A DNA stretch of 64,000 nucleotides from Chaunax sp. Z400 (GCA_037577475.1 CM075184.1:3590594-3654593); one strand, 5' to 3'. Positions 42,213-56,006 are shown, numbered from the stretch's first letter. Numbers and translations: made by a program. The notes: a model not told the origin generated them from the letters alone.

Positions 42213-43365
42213 ACCTATTGAAAAATAAGTTCAGATCATTCACCCACTGTTGGTCCCCCTCAGCCTGGGAGTTTGGTTCCTTGTGGCCAGAGATGGTTTT
42301 CAGGCCTTTCCAAACTCCAATGATGTTGTCCTGCTGCAGCTGATCCTCCATCTTCCTCCTGAAGCTGTTCTTCCCCTCCCTGATCTTCCTCCTTAGCTCC
42401 TTCTGCACATTCTTCAGCTCCTCTTTATTTCCTGACTTAAAGGCCCTCTTCTTCTCCTTGAGGAGAGCCTTTATGTCAGGGTTAATCCACGGTTTATTGT
42501 TTGAAAAACACCGTACAGTCCTGGTGGGTACGGTGTTTTCCACACAAAAGTTAATGTAGTCTGTGATACAGTCAGTGAGACTGTTGATGTCCTCCCCATG
42601 AGAATCACAGAGTTCCTGCCACACAGTTGTATCAAAACAGTCCTTCAAAGCCTCGTTAGCCTCGTCGGACCATCTCTTCACTGTGCGGGACACAGCTGGT
42701 TGCCTGTGTACGAGAGGTTTGTACACAGGCAGGAGATGAACCAGGTTGTGGTCTGATCTTCCCAGGGGAGGGAGGGTTGATGAGGTGTATGCCTCCTTGG
42801 TGTTGGCATACAGTAAATCCAGTGTTTTATTGTCTGTGGTGCAGCATGTGACGTACTGGGTGAAGGTGGGCAGAGTGGAAGATGGAGCGGCATGATTAAA
42901 GTTCCCTGATATAAGAAGGAGGGCCTGTGGATGCTGAGTCTGCAGCCTGCCTGTGACAGAGTGGAGGACATCACAGGCTGCTTCAGCGTTAGCAGAGGGG
43001 GGGATATACGCAGCTACCGCGATAACATGCGTGAATTCCCGCGGCAGGTAATAAGGTCTCATGCTAACGGCTAACAGTTCAATGTCCTTACAGCAGAGTT
43101 GTTCTTTAATAGTGATGTGCCCAGAGTTACACCATCTATCATTCACAAACACTGCCAGCCCTCCTCCTTTCCTCTTACCACTCTCCCTCGTCCTGTCCGT
43201 GCGCAACAGCTTGAAGCCGTCCAGCGCTGCAGCCGTGTCTGGAGTTATCTTAGTCAGCCATGTTTCCGTAAACATCATGATGCTGCACTCCCGGTATTCC
43301 CTCTGGTGCCGGGTCAGCGCCACTAATTCGTCCATCTTATTGGGGAGAGATCTCACATTCCCCAT
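41872..43365 (-). pseudogene. LINE endonuclease part of the ORF (frame A)
   Basis: APE-type endonuclease: NVRSLPNKMDEL, FTETWLT with the catalytic Glu, AAYIPPSANAEAA, ISGNFNHA where the family has GDFN, and GRSDHNLVHL with the SDH motif. A linker with NNKPWINPDIKALLKEKKRA follows, then a Pro/Ser-rich spacer. The useful frame ends in the spacer (about 42200-42010), where C-runs probably caused the shift to frame B; the last 50 codons of frame A are out of frame. Upstream the frame continues back past the ATG to about 43490 with an in-frame TGA near 43391. Confidence 0.8.
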
Positions 43366-43775
43366 GATGATGGACGGGAGGACTGGTCAATATCTCCTCC
43401 TTCTAGCACGATGCTCGGCTCCGGCACGGGTCCCCCGTCTCCTCCGCTTCAGCTCTCGGGGAACGTCGGGTCTCTTGTGGGGCAGCACCGCTATGTTACT
43501 AACAGCTGATCCCTACTGTAAACAATAGGGCCATGGCAGCGCACGGGGTCCCCAGACACGGTCATGATCAGGAAAAAGCAGAAGCAAACAAACAGCAGAA
43601 GGCCAAAGCAAAAACCGACTGCTTGGCCTCCATACTGCAAAGAGCACCACTCAAGACAGAAAAGGAAGAGTTAAAAAAGACACACTAGACACAGTAGGAA
43701 CAGGAAAAAGCTCAAAAGGTGAGCAGGAGCTACTGCAACAGGCTGCCACTAGCGCGGCGCCATCTTGCATCCGAT

Positions 43776-45159
43776 CTATCTATGGACATTTGGGCAGCTT
43801 TTAGCTATTAATGAACAGATCTTAGTTGCATTTTTACCTTATAATATTGTCTTTTGGTGAAGAGAAACAACTTTTGTTTTGCAAAAATGAAATTCGGATC
43901 AGGTCACGAGGTTGATCTAGTTGCCTTCTGTGCTCTCATTGGTCCAATAAGATCATGTGGTCAGCAAAGCAGACAGACAAAATGGCGATGCATGCATTTT
44001 ACTTGATGTGAAACTTTATGCTGTATTTTCCTCAATATACGATCTGGGAAGTCAGAAATATGTCAGATAACTGGTAAAATATGTAGGAAAAAGTAACCGG
44101 CACTTCCTGGGCGAGTAGTCGGCCGTTCTGCTGGGCACTGGTGCTTGTGGAACACGCTGGTTAGTGTTAAAAAAAGATTGTGATTTGGAGAAAAATACTT
44201 GGTTTAGTCACCTCAAACACGACTCTTGACGTGCCGCTCAAATTATCCACTTGTGGTGCCACAAAGATGGCAACAAAAGTCCCAAGGTTGTTAACCTTAT
44301 GACATGTATTTTAGAAATATTGCTGTGATGTGTAGGAAATGTACAAAACTAGCATTTCCATGGTTTCCAGGAATCTGGTGACTGGTCTGGGGTTGGGGTA
44401 GCGAACCTTGAACCGCATGGTGATGGCAGCCTGCTGCTATTCCCATATACTGTAGCAGGGACCTGAGAGTTCCTTTTTCCTTCCGTCTGCCCCGACCAAT
44501 AACTAACCAATAACTACACTTTTGAAACACAAACTGTAAACTGTTTACACTTTATGCTAGTATTAATTTTTAATACAGACAGAAATGCCTTAAAAACATT
44601 CCAAATAGTTTTTAACACCAAGTGGTTTCATTTGTAGAAGTCAGTCAGGCGCACCTCCATAACTAAGGCTTCTGGAATAAATATTAATATTTATACTACA
44701 TACTTTTTTGTGTGCTTTTGGACTGTTTGTTGTGCAGCTGGTATTTCCTCAGAGCTTTGATTGGACTTGTATTGATCATCATGAGGTTCCTGTAGCTTTG
44801 AGTAACTGGAATTACTTCCACATGTCAGAAAATAGTATGCATGTCTTTCTGTCTTATTTCCATGCATACTCATGTCCGGCTTCAGAGCATGATGAATTGA
44901 TAATGCTGTTTTTAGACCTAAAGCAGTGCTGCGTTCTGAGTAAATGACATTTATCACTGTTTCTCAGCGAGCTAACACTGTATCACTCTCACCAAGAATG
45001 TAACAGGTTCTCAACTCTTCTCTTGCAGTTTCCAAAAGGTCATTTAGGAATGGTGAGATAGGAAATGTCAACACGAAATGTGAGTAATCGAAGCAGGTTG
45101 AGGTACCATGTCCACATTAATAATCCAAATCATATGACAGCAGAAGAGGATCCAACATA
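43776..45159. other. Intronic; nothing recognised
   Basis: No supported feature. Confidence 0.4.
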
Positions 45160-45450
45160 GAATGTGTGTGTGTGTGTGTGTACACATACGTATATATATA
45201 TATACACGTGTATATATATATATATATAGATCTATATATATACGTGTATATATATAGATCTATATATATATATATATACGTATATATATATATATATATA
45301 TAGATCTATATATATACGTGTATATATATATATATATAGATCTATATATATATACGTGTATATATATATAGATCTATATATATATATATATCCGTGTATA
45401 TTCACGGATATATATATATATATATATATATCCGTGTATATTCACGGATG
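45160..45450. repeat. Compound TG/TA microsatellite with AGATCT and hairpin units
   Basis: (TG)n at 45161-45180, then TA runs broken by AGATCT and ACGTGTATA at regular spacing. It closes with two copies of TCCGTGTATATTCACGGA, each a perfect stem CCGTG/CACGG with a 6-nt loop. Confidence 0.93.
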
Positions 45451-48400
45451 GGTGGAATTATTTCCAGTTTTTAAGCCTAATTTGAAGCAGGGCATCATCA
45501 TTACTACTAATTACTGTTCCAAAATAGAAGAGTTCCTAATTATCTGTAATGGTATATGTTTTCATCTCCCAATCAGCAGGGAGCGTTTAGTTACTCTGAT
45601 CTGATCACTGCATGCTGTGTGTGTAACAGGCTTTCCTGTGTTATAAAGCTATTTTATCACAGATTTAATCCAATAATTCAACACCAATTGCCTTTTAAAA
45701 TGTAAACATTTAATCAACAGTTTACACATTAGGAAAAAGCAAAACAACAGAGCTGTTGCCTTTATGAAGAAGTCACTTGTTAAATTTTTCTTTTTTCACA
45801 ATGAACTGGATAATTTCACATAGCTGCTTTCATATGAGCTTTAACATGTGAAAAGAAATTAAAGTCTCCCATGAACCAGACATTTTCACAAGTAAGGGGC
45901 CTTTTTCACATATGAATAAAATGAATGTGGTATTTACATTTTCATGTGTGAATTATATATGATTGTTGTAGAATGATCACGTGTGGAAACAAATGATGGC
46001 ACATGAAATACCCATGTGACGTCCCATCTCCACGTTAAAATAATATCACAAGTGAACTGGACATTTTCTATTATATCTATTTATTCTATTATATTGTAAG
46101 AAATTCCAATTTCCACATGTGAAATACATATGTTCATATGTAATTGTTTTCACATGTGGATTTGTATTCCCACACATTTTAGAATTTGCAGACTTGTGTG
46201 AACACTGGCATGTTGCCCCAGTGGTGCATTCATTATACAGCAGTAGTGAACTAGAACTTGGATATAAGACAGAACCCCACTGAGTCCACATCCAAGTGGT
46301 GGTGGAGGAAAGTCAGCAGGGGGTTGATGAAACCAGCTGAACCTCCCCATTGTTTGATGATGGTGAGTGTGTGAGTTGTGTAAATATGTCTGAGGGAAAG
46401 AATTAAAGGATTGCAAAGATAATTGAAGAACAGCATCGTGGGGCAGATTGGTTGGAAGAACATCGGCAGAAAGATTTCTGATCAGAGATGATGACGTCAG
46501 AATGAACAGTAGAGGAAATAGAGGTGATGGAGAAAATTAGAACTGGAGGAAACACATTGTCCCATAGAGGGTAAAAGACCCAAGTTGGATGGAAAAGTGT
46601 TAGTTGCTTATACCTCAACCATAGTTTACTCACCATAACCATGGTCTTTCCTTAACATTAACATACCATATTTAGCATGTACCGAACAAACTAAAAAGTA
46701 TTTTGTAATAATACTACACAAAAAGATCATCTATAGAGTTATCATGTTTCATATGTTCCATATAGACATAGATTGGTCATGAGAATGAGATGCTCATGTA
46801 ACTCTGTATCCACACATAAATTAGTAATGGAGTACAAAGTCTCTGGTTTGTCATAAAGTTTTCACTCTATGAATAAAGTGCATTAATTTATTTACATACT
46901 TAGTGAGGACTTGATTGTTTTGTGGCGTAGCAGCCAGACCGCACACAAAGAAGTAGTTTGTTGAGTATTGACTATCGTTGTTTTCAGTCTTTTATACCTT
47001 ACTGTAGGTATTGTTGAAACTATTTGAATTGAACAGTGATTTATGAGCTGACAGGACCGATTGGTGCTGCGGCCCCGTCTCTGGCTGGGTGTGTGGAGCC
47101 GAATAGTAAATACTCTGAGCGTCTGTTTCGGCAGGCATTTAAAGGAGCGCGGCTTCCTCTCACCTGGTTGTTTCTTGCATTGCATCAGAGGCACTTACCT
47201 AAAGTTGAGATATTCTCAACTTCACCCTGTAGTGCCGCTGGGCTCCTTTTTAAATCTCTGTAGCTCAGTGGGTGGTGCTGCCTTGCAACACCGGGATGCA
47301 TTTATAATGAATGGCAGCTTGTCACTGTTCCATTGTCTAGAGTATCACACTTGGAATCCAAACGATTATCACATTAACTGTTGCAGAGGCTGCAGGTTTG
47401 CACTTTATAGCACATAATGATTTTTTTCCTTTGCGTCTTCAGTGCCTATATGAGTTAAATATCCGTTTCTCTACCAGTTTTATCTTAATAGATTTAGTTT
47501 TAAACTCCTTAAAATCTTCTGCTGAAAGACTTCTTGTCAATACTGGACACACAGTAAATCAATATGAACACTCAGTGGCCCATTTTGGGGCCAAGTGATT
47601 GAATCCATCTAGAGTAATGATAGATTTCATGACTGGAGTGATGGTTAGTTATATTGCTCGCTCTATAGATAGACTTTCTTGACAGTTAATCAAAATGCAA
47701 ATGCCTTGAACCAAAACGTTGGCCTTTATGTCTTTTTAGTGTTGCAGCTTACCCTCGGGGTAACCAAGGAGGGTCGAAGATTAACAAGACGAGCTGATAA
47801 ATCCATGTCTCAGTACAGGTTTCCTTTTTTCTGAACATATCAGCGCTGTGCATGTTACTCCTGTTTTAGAAAGTCAGAATATGCCAATCTTTGATGTGCT
47901 CCGGTGAAATGTTATCATGTTTGTGTCAGGCGATTGGGCAGACGTCAGGTTTGGCTTCACTTGAACAGATCTGCCTGTTCTCTCACGGCGGAGATGAGAC
48001 TGAGTTGCATGTAGGAAAAATGAAAAAGGGGAATGGCAAATCAAAGACTCGGATTTAGCTCCCGACTGCTGTGAAATTAGGCAGTAGGTGGTTTCAGGAG
48101 GAGAAATAGGTGAAGAGACATTTTAGAAATCTTGATAAACAATTCTGATTTTATTGCAGGCTACCCCATTCCTGCAGGGTTAGGGTGAATAAGATAGAAA
48201 CTGAGAGGCTTCAGTGAGGTCTTCCTCTTTCCTACATCCATGTTGTTGCTATTTATACCTCCAGCCCTCTGACTGCAGAGCAGAGCTGTGTTGCAAATGT
48301 CACAGATATTACAGAGAGAGTCCCATGCCAACATGCCCAGGAGGCTGTGGGCAGTTCACAGGCTGAAAGCATCTAAGGCAGGTTACGACTCCAAAGTCTA

Positions 48401-51400
48401 GGGCGCATAATCACAGCTGCTAAATCCAGCAGAGGCTATCAAACCTTTCATCTTTTATGCATTAGCTTCCTAGCTGTCCTGCTGCTGGAGGAGGCCAGAC
48501 TCTGGTCCCACCTCCCAGGAACCTCGGCGGAATTATGCCATCTGCATTATTCATCATACGTGAGGCCGATATCTGTTAAAGGGACGGACGTGTCTCTGTT
48601 GCCCCCCTGCTGTTAAATTAAAGGCACTGTTGAAGAACAATGGCTCAAGAGCTTTCAGCTGCAGGAAACATGATGCAGAAGTTAAACATTCTCCATTTGA
48701 ACGCAAAACCAATAGATTCAAACACTCCTTTATTCACTTTTCCTTTTCCCTCCCAGGGTAGGTGCTGTTTTCAACACCTTGTTGAATCTATGCCATGAAG
48801 CATTATGGAGCGTCTGCTGCCAGGGGTCTCAATGAAAACATAAAAGAAGATTAGCGTAGATTCATGGGATTTGTTGTTGTCATTGCTCAACAACTACCAT
48901 TGCTAATGAAAATCTGCTTGTCTTGAGTGAGGCAGAAATGTTCATAGATGAACGTTTTAGCGACAGACAATCAAATGAAGCGCACCTTTACCTTGAATAC
49001 AATGAGGAGTAATCTGGTTTAGGAAGCATTTGGACTCAACAAAATATAACAAATGTACGTTTGGATTTTAGACTTTTTAATGTTGACTTGCTACATGATA
49101 TACTGTATATTTAAGACTATTTTGAGGGCAAATGTGTCTCCAACACAGAACTAACAATGTATGCCTGATAATGTGGATGGTGAGCATATGTTAAAGTATG
49201 GTTATTAATCATTAGTGTGGCTGTAGACTGTGTTTAACTTTCCTCTTCTTTGTTTTAACTGTTAAATTGCATTCAGATACATTTTCCTAGTAGCACCAGG
49301 AGCAGCATTTCCTGCATGGCAGTTAATATATAAATAAAATGCATTATTGATTATTTTTTAATCATATTTCTTTCATACATAATCTTTGCAGACATTTAAG
49401 ATCAGTTAATGAAAATCTTTTTCACGATTACGATTTGTCTAAAGTTTGTTCTAATTGCTGTAGGATGTGGTTTGCAGAAGTCATCCAGCTCTTTCTGGCG
49501 TGCAGCACACACATGCATACACACACAGTAAATAGTTACAGCTTTAATAATAACAGCACATATCGCAGCTCCCTGCAGATTTCACTGCACAGAAGGAGGC
49601 TGGATTCCAGGCTCCTTTAACGATTCCTCTATTCTATTTTTGTGAGGTAGAAAACAGCCAATTGTGCTGTTTTGTTTATATGTTGTTGCAGCAGCTTCGG
49701 ATTTTTCTCTTATGAACAATTCAAGTTAAAAATTGACTGACTGGTAAATAGTTGCAATGGTGCATTATCATACACTCAAAGCTCCCTGTTAAGTCGGTCT
49801 CATTTTCACACACAGAGAAATGTCATCTCCAATGTGATGTGTTCATCTGTAAAATCTCAGCTGCACGACTGGAAATTGGCACAGTAACCTCAGCGCAGAG
49901 CAATTAAAGTCTGTCTATTTATCGCAAACCATTCATGGAAGGTGCGAGAATGAGCCGTCAGCATCCTCCATTCTCCATCAGAAGCCTGCTATAATTAGCC
50001 CTTTTTTGTCCTGCCTGGAGCCATTGTCTTTGTTTTGATGAAATCACAGACACACTGTAATTGCGTTCACTTTCACTCTAGTGGCTTTATAACCTATCAT
50101 AGATTGGAATTGGAATTTGTTCTGTTGTCTAATTGCAGCTAATGACATTTTGTTACCACTTGATGTAACAATGCATTCTGTTATACCAGCAGCCAAAAGT
50201 TTACTACCAACAAAAATAACCATCAAGGCCGGATTGTTCTTTCATTATCAGTCATTAGCATAAATTATGACCTGGCTCTAAATAAATCAAATAGGCCTAC
50301 TGATATTAAATTGTGTAGTAAAAGCCAGTAAATAGATAATTTTGCTAACGAGCAATCACACAACACAAAAGAAATAGAGAGACACTTTAACAATTTCTCC
50401 TTTAGTGCTTTCTGCTAAATAAATGTCATAGCATGGTAACCACTGTCTGTGGGGTAAAAGACCAACAGCAAGAAGCTCTTTTGCCCCTGTCAGCCCCATG
50501 CAGTAGCTTATACATCATGAGATACGTTCATCAAAAGTATAACCATGAATTAACATCCTTAACCCTTAAACAGGAGATACAACCTCTTCAACATCCTGTA
50601 AGGCGCATTGTTTAAGGTTACCACCAAATCAAGTTATCATTTATCAAAAGTCTTCTCTGTTATTAGTATCTAGGTGATATGATTTGGTTCAGATTATCTG
50701 TCATCGTTTCATCAGCCTGATCAGAAATCATCATGGCCACTAGTTGTGAAGGGCATGCTGACCAGAGGGCAAGTAATTATATATTAATCAGAGTTATTTT
50801 CAGTGAAACAACAATATAAATTCATTAAACTACTTATGACTATTGTCTTAATATGCTGATGAAGAAAAAACGGTGTAAAAGTGTTTGTGGTGTGATTCAG
50901 CAGCTTTTGAAATGTATGTATCCCACAAGATACGTTGTCAGATCAGGGAAAGAAAGTTGATCAAACTTTAGTGTTCAAAATGTTGTTTCAAACTGGAAGA
51001 AATGTTAATATTCACTTCAAAAACAGACATTATCATGCAAGAAAAAGAATGTATAATTTTTCTTCATTAAATAAAACATTGAAATATTAACTAATTTGAC
51101 TTTTTGTTATACCTTCATAGGGCAACGTATCCCGGGAGATATAACTCATAAAATCAAAATATTCAAAGAATATCTGTGGCAATGTTTTATTTAGATGCAT
51201 ATGAGATAGGAAATAACATTAAATTATTTTTCACAACTCATTTTCCACTCATGCCTGTTTAAGGATTTGTCACTACACATTAAAAAACAGCATAACTGAA
51301 CTCAAGTAAACGTATAGAGGGAAAGTATCTTGGGATTTAGCAGCTCATGTTCTACGATGTGGTCGCGATACTTCATGGATTAACTTTCAACACCAACAAG

Positions 51401-54350
51401 CTGATTACCACGACAACACTGACACTGCCACGGCTCCATGTCGCTGGTAATGCATTGCATCACAAGATGCAGCTGCAGCAGCTTCAGGGTAAAAGGTGTT
51501 CACTGACAACCTTTAAACTCTAAGCCTGGAACATGTTGGAGCGAACGCTGAGCCACCCTGCAGGACCAACCTGGCAGGTTTTCATCTTTAAAGTGCAAAT
51601 GAAACATCACTTTTTTTTCAAACAGGAGGTTGGCGCTCCCACACCCTCTTCTTCCTATTTCGGCTACAGTGAGTTTGACACCTATGGGTTTTTGAGACAT
51701 TAGCCAACATTTTGTGGATGTCAGACCAAAGGCCCATTTAAACTCTACATTAAAGACAGATACGGATATGGACGCAGCCTTCTGTACGTCTTCTGCGTTC
51801 ATTTCATATGTATTTGGGCACGTTTTCAGAGAGCTTACGGATACGGATGAGACGGACAAAACCGAGCAATACCACCGGAAATGGTTGGGGGCATGTGGCT
51901 ACAATTCAATACAAATATGTACAGAAACAATGAGGAGAAAAAAAGTGAAGAGAAATAACCCTCCTCAAAACACTCCTCGTTACCGCCATTTATAGTGCTT
52001 GTATTTACTAGGTACATTATCACATCCTCCTCAGACTATCACCATATTTGTTATCAAAACTTTTGACACGTCACTGCCCTCCTGTAGTTGTATCTATGTC
52101 GACGTAGAGGATGTACGGAAGTAGTCGCTGACAGATAGATGGTTTACAGATGGATGTATCTATTTACATACATAGAGTGAGCATAAATGGGCCTTAATGA
52201 AATATCCTTTCATGCTCTTTGGTGTCAATAATTGAATGTCATATAGGCCTATATTATTGAGCTTGTCACCATATTAGTGTGTATGTATAAATGTGGGTGT
52301 GGTTTACACTTTTTAGACCTTCTGACTTGACGGTGACCATGTTCTTACATCCCCTCAATGAGAGTTGGAGGAGGTTATGTGATCAATGCCATTAGTTGTT
52401 TTTTTTTGTAAGCAGGATGAGTCAGAAATTAAATTAATCAATTGAATTTAGTGTAAAGGTGGGCCCGGTGTAGAGGAACAGGTGATTGAGTTTTGAGGCT
52501 TATCTAGTTTTTTTTGTGCTAATGCTACTATGGCGATGCCACGACCAGCCCTACTCCACCTCTGATTGGCTGGGCAGTGATGTTTCTCACGTAGCCAAAG
52601 TTCTTTCAGAGAGGGCCTGTGTCCTTGGAGGAGGCTTGCTGTCTCTGAATGCTGTCTGGTTTAATTTTGGTCCCTGCTGGTGCACAATGAAAGACAACGC
52701 ATCTTCCTCAAAGATGGGTTCAAGGTCTATGTCCAGGGGCTGAGCCCTGGACAAGCCCCGGCCCACTTTAACCTCTGGCTGCAGCTAAACGATATGACAT
52801 CAATTTTCTTTTAGGAGCTACTTGATGCAAATACTGAAGATCCTGTTTTTAAACCATGAAATATTTCAGATTAAATTATTCAGGGTCCTTAAGCTTTGGT
52901 TTGTCGTCTTGCTGGTGATGTTTACAATTCTGACTGGTGGAAGCAGCAATCATTGCATGGTAAAAATTACAACTTGCTATCTAAATGTTGTGCATATTGC
53001 TTTTTGATAAAGAGAGAAGAGACAACAGGGTTATTGTTGTCAGAGTATAAAAAAATCTGTGTAATTTGCAAACCTGTGTGTCTGACCTTGGAGTCACCCA
53101 CTGATGCAACAAATTATTATTATTTTCATGTGGTTATACAGTGAGATGCTCACACTGACAGTAGCACTGTCATACTAGCAGGCTGAGGAGAAAAATGCAG
53201 TTGCATTCACTAATAATACATTTGATTGGTTTAGATAATGATCTATTACAATATGCCTGCATCAGCTCTGATAGGCTCAGGTCATGTTTATTGTCATCAT
53301 CCTACTATCTAGATAAACTGTTGAGCTCCAGAGTATTTTTCTTGTGTCACTTCTTTCATGTAAAGCATTTCAACTCTTTGATCGGCACCATATCTATCTG
53401 CCTGCAGTTTGCAGCCACTGGAAAGTCTTTGAGAAGCTGCTTTAATTAGCTTCCAGTATTGTGACAGCAATCAGTATATTTGGTGGATAGAATTTCTTGT
53501 CAAGATTTAGAGCTTAGAAGGTGTTGAACTACTGGTTAGATTTAGGAAAAGAAGGGAGGGTTTTTTTCTCTGCTAAAGGAATATCTGAAAGTTTATTGGT
53601 TGCTAAGAAGCACCATAATTTGGTTGTTCATAATGGCTTGGATACTATAATGTATCTGCTGCAGTGTTTAAGCTTCAGCACTTGGAAGGAGCAAACACAA
53701 AAGTCTCCAGTGAAGGATCAAAGGATTTGGGATTTAGAAATAAGAAATGTGAGCGCCGACTGCATCACAAGCCGAGCCGTCATCTTGTTTTAGTCAGGGA
53801 TGGAGGAGGAAAAGGCAAAGCAAAACACAGTTAGAGCAGCTGCTGGTCTTCTTGACTGCAAGCTTTTCATGTCTTACAGTTGTGTCTCTGAGGGAAGGCA
53901 GAGAGCTGAAAACTGAGAGGGGCTTTGATGGAGACGGTGGGGGTTTATTCAGCCTTGTTGCTAAATAAATTGGGCTTGTTGTTTGCTTGTAAAGTAGCCT
54001 TCATACATAGAAGTATGAATATGTAAGAAGAATAGGTGCATCTTTAAAGTTGACTGACAAATTAAAAATGTGAAGTCAACTTTTGTCAAACTTTTGATGC
54101 ATCAAGAGACTGAATGTGATGTGTGTGAGACTTAATAGAAGGAAATCATTTTATATTATGTGATCGCAGATGTTCTTCAAACATGCCATTGCAATGCCAT
54201 TGCAAATTATTCCTTCCAACAAACCAACAGAATATTTTCTAGAATGGTATCTAGAAAATTTGGAGTCTTGAAAAATAATTTAAAAAAAAAATCAAGACCT
54301 GCTCACCCAAAGAAATTACAATACCACCACCAATGCCAATAACAGTACCC
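45451..54350. other. Repeat-poor intronic stretch; no exon recognised
   Basis: About 8.9 kb with few recognisable repeats. I searched the ORFs for NELL-type motifs (laminin-G, VWC, EGF cysteine spacing) and found none. An A-box-like TAGCTCAGTGGG occurs at 47261 without a tRNA fold. Confidence 0.45.
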
Positions 54351-54353
54351 TTA

Positions 54354-54884
54354 GGCCCTGTTTACGACAACAGTTTTACTGAAAATGGAAAAGTTTTCCT
54401 CTTTGTTTTAAAAAAAGTTCTACGTTGACACAGCAATGTTTAGGAAACAATCCTCGTACACATGGATCTGCAATAACGGTTGAAAACGTTGTAGTACGCA
54501 TGCCAGGGCAGTAGTTGGCGGTGTAGCCTTTCAAAATCAATACCACAGAATAAGATCACAGTAGTGATGCAGCAAATTTACATTGGAGGAGCGTAAATAA
54601 AGTCAACAAAGTCTGCAGCACAAACAAAACCGGACAGTCTGACAGTGTTATTTTATCGTTGTTCTGTCCGCGTACGTGAATGAGGCTGGAACCATAGTAG
54701 GCATGCATGAAGCAGGGCTGTGATGTCATCATTTTCAGAGGAGTTGCGTTTTGCACATTTACACAGTGACTGTATGGTAGTGTTTTCAAAAGATTACACT
54801 CTGGAACCAATTTTCAAAAGGGCCTCCAAAACGCAAGAAAAGTTAAGTGTTTTAGGATAAAACTGTTGTCTTCTAAACGCCCCC
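54354..54884. mobile_element. Harbinger-type MITE with TTA target duplication
   Basis: Left end GGCCCTGTTTACGACAACAG; right end in reverse complement GGGGGCGTTTAGAAGACAAC, then AGTTTTA. TTA flanks both sides (54351-54353 and 54885-54887). 531 bp with no transposase. Its left 200 bp matches the larger element at 18434, including GCATGCCAGGGCAG. Confidence 0.7.
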
Positions 54885-55322
54885 TTAATGTCATACCAAC
54901 ACCAACAGAGTACTTCATTTGATATTTGAACTGCAGTGAACTGCCAGCTCCATCAACTACACCACACCCCAGGCTGTATACCCATACAGTGTGTTGTGTA
55001 GCTGCTGTGATAGTATGCCAATCTCCCATTGTTTTAAATTGGAGAATGCTTGCAGTAATTTGGAAAAACAAAACAAAACATAGAAATAGTCTTTTTTTTT
55101 TTCTTTCTACATCTGTGCCCAAAAACAATTGAATGACATCATTGTTTGACTGGAGGACGTCGGTACTACTTGGTACTGGGTTATTTCAGTCAACATCCCA
55201 AAGCCATTGAGTATGGATACCTAGCTGTACTGAGCTCAGTAGTTATCAGTATCGTCTGAAAGGAAGAATGTTTCACTGGCTTCTGTTTATGTTCTTTCTT
55301 AACTATAAAATGCCTCCAAAAG

Positions 55323-55720
55323 CCTTGGGATCTCATTTATAAAACAGTCATAGGACTCAAATTAGAGATGTATGTGCACACAATTAAAAGAAAGCATAAA
55401 TCACAGTCCAGCTGGAATTGTGCACATATGGACCAGCCTCATATCTCGTGAACACACCCATAATCAATCATTCAACCATGAATGGTCAATGCAAAGCACC
55501 CAATGAATACTGATGCGAATAAATGAGCCTGTTCATCAATTATGTTGACTAATGACAACAACTGAGTGGAATATGAAGAAAAGGAATTGATGAGTTGGAA
55601 GTTACAAAGTAGATAGAGTCCACATATCTGTCATGCAGCTTAGCTCTCTGAAGTTTTTATATGTTTGCAGTAAACAGACTGACTGCTTCAAACCTTACCA
55701 AAATTATAATGACAATAATG
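55323..55720. mobile_element. Degraded copy related to the 26454-28126 element
   Basis: Begins GGGATCTCATTTATAAAACA, close to the GGCCTCATTTATAAA tip. CCATGAATGGTCAATGCAAA matches, inverted, the 27490 region of the other copy. The far end was not located and no minisatellite is present. Confidence 0.45.
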
Positions 55721-55928
55721 TCTATTGTCTAATGAGCTGTTACCGGCTTTATTTCTAGATGTAGCTCATTTACACAATCCATGTGTGTAGGTGGTGAGAA
55801 TATAGGTGAGGAGAACACCAGATATCTGCAGCAGTGCTCTGTGTCTGACAGCACAACTGTGTTCATTGCAGCAATTTACACATAAATTGTATGAAATATA
55901 TATACATATATATGTATATGTATATATA

Positions 55929-56006
55929 CACTACCAGTCAAAAATTTGGACACAGTTTCCCATTCAAGTGGATGGGACGGTATGTCCAAACTATTGACTG
56001 GTACTG
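55929..56006 (+). mobile_element. 78-bp palindromic Tc1-type mini-element, copy B
   Basis: CACTACCAGTCAAAAATTTG to CTATTGACTGGTACTG, flanked by TA and embedded in TA/TATG simple sequence. Same length as copy A (14560-14637) in reverse orientation. The inner TTTCCCATTCAAGTGGATGG is shared; differences are concentrated around 55977-55983. Confidence 0.75.

Larger units (their letters stand above)
40374..43775 (-). mobile_element. Near full-length CR1/L2/Rex1-type LINE, copy 2
   Basis: The 5' end on minus reads GATGCAAGATGGCGCCGCGC, a typical LINE 5' start. A 5' leader follows, then endonuclease and reverse transcriptase frames, a short 3' UTR and a (TCTTA)n tail near 40374-40390. About 3.4 kb. 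The RT part is almost identical to copy 1, implying recent activity. It lies in opposite orientation to copy 1. Confidence 0.87.

Noticed and set aside
47261..47300. Possible tRNA gene (TAGCTCAGTGGG A-box)
   Set aside because: No B-box, no acceptor stem and no cloverleaf around it; at most a SINE head or chance match.
51500..51995. 119- and 93-codon opposing ORFs
   Set aside because: No recognisable domain, and mutually overlapping on opposite strands; length is within chance for this amount of sequence.
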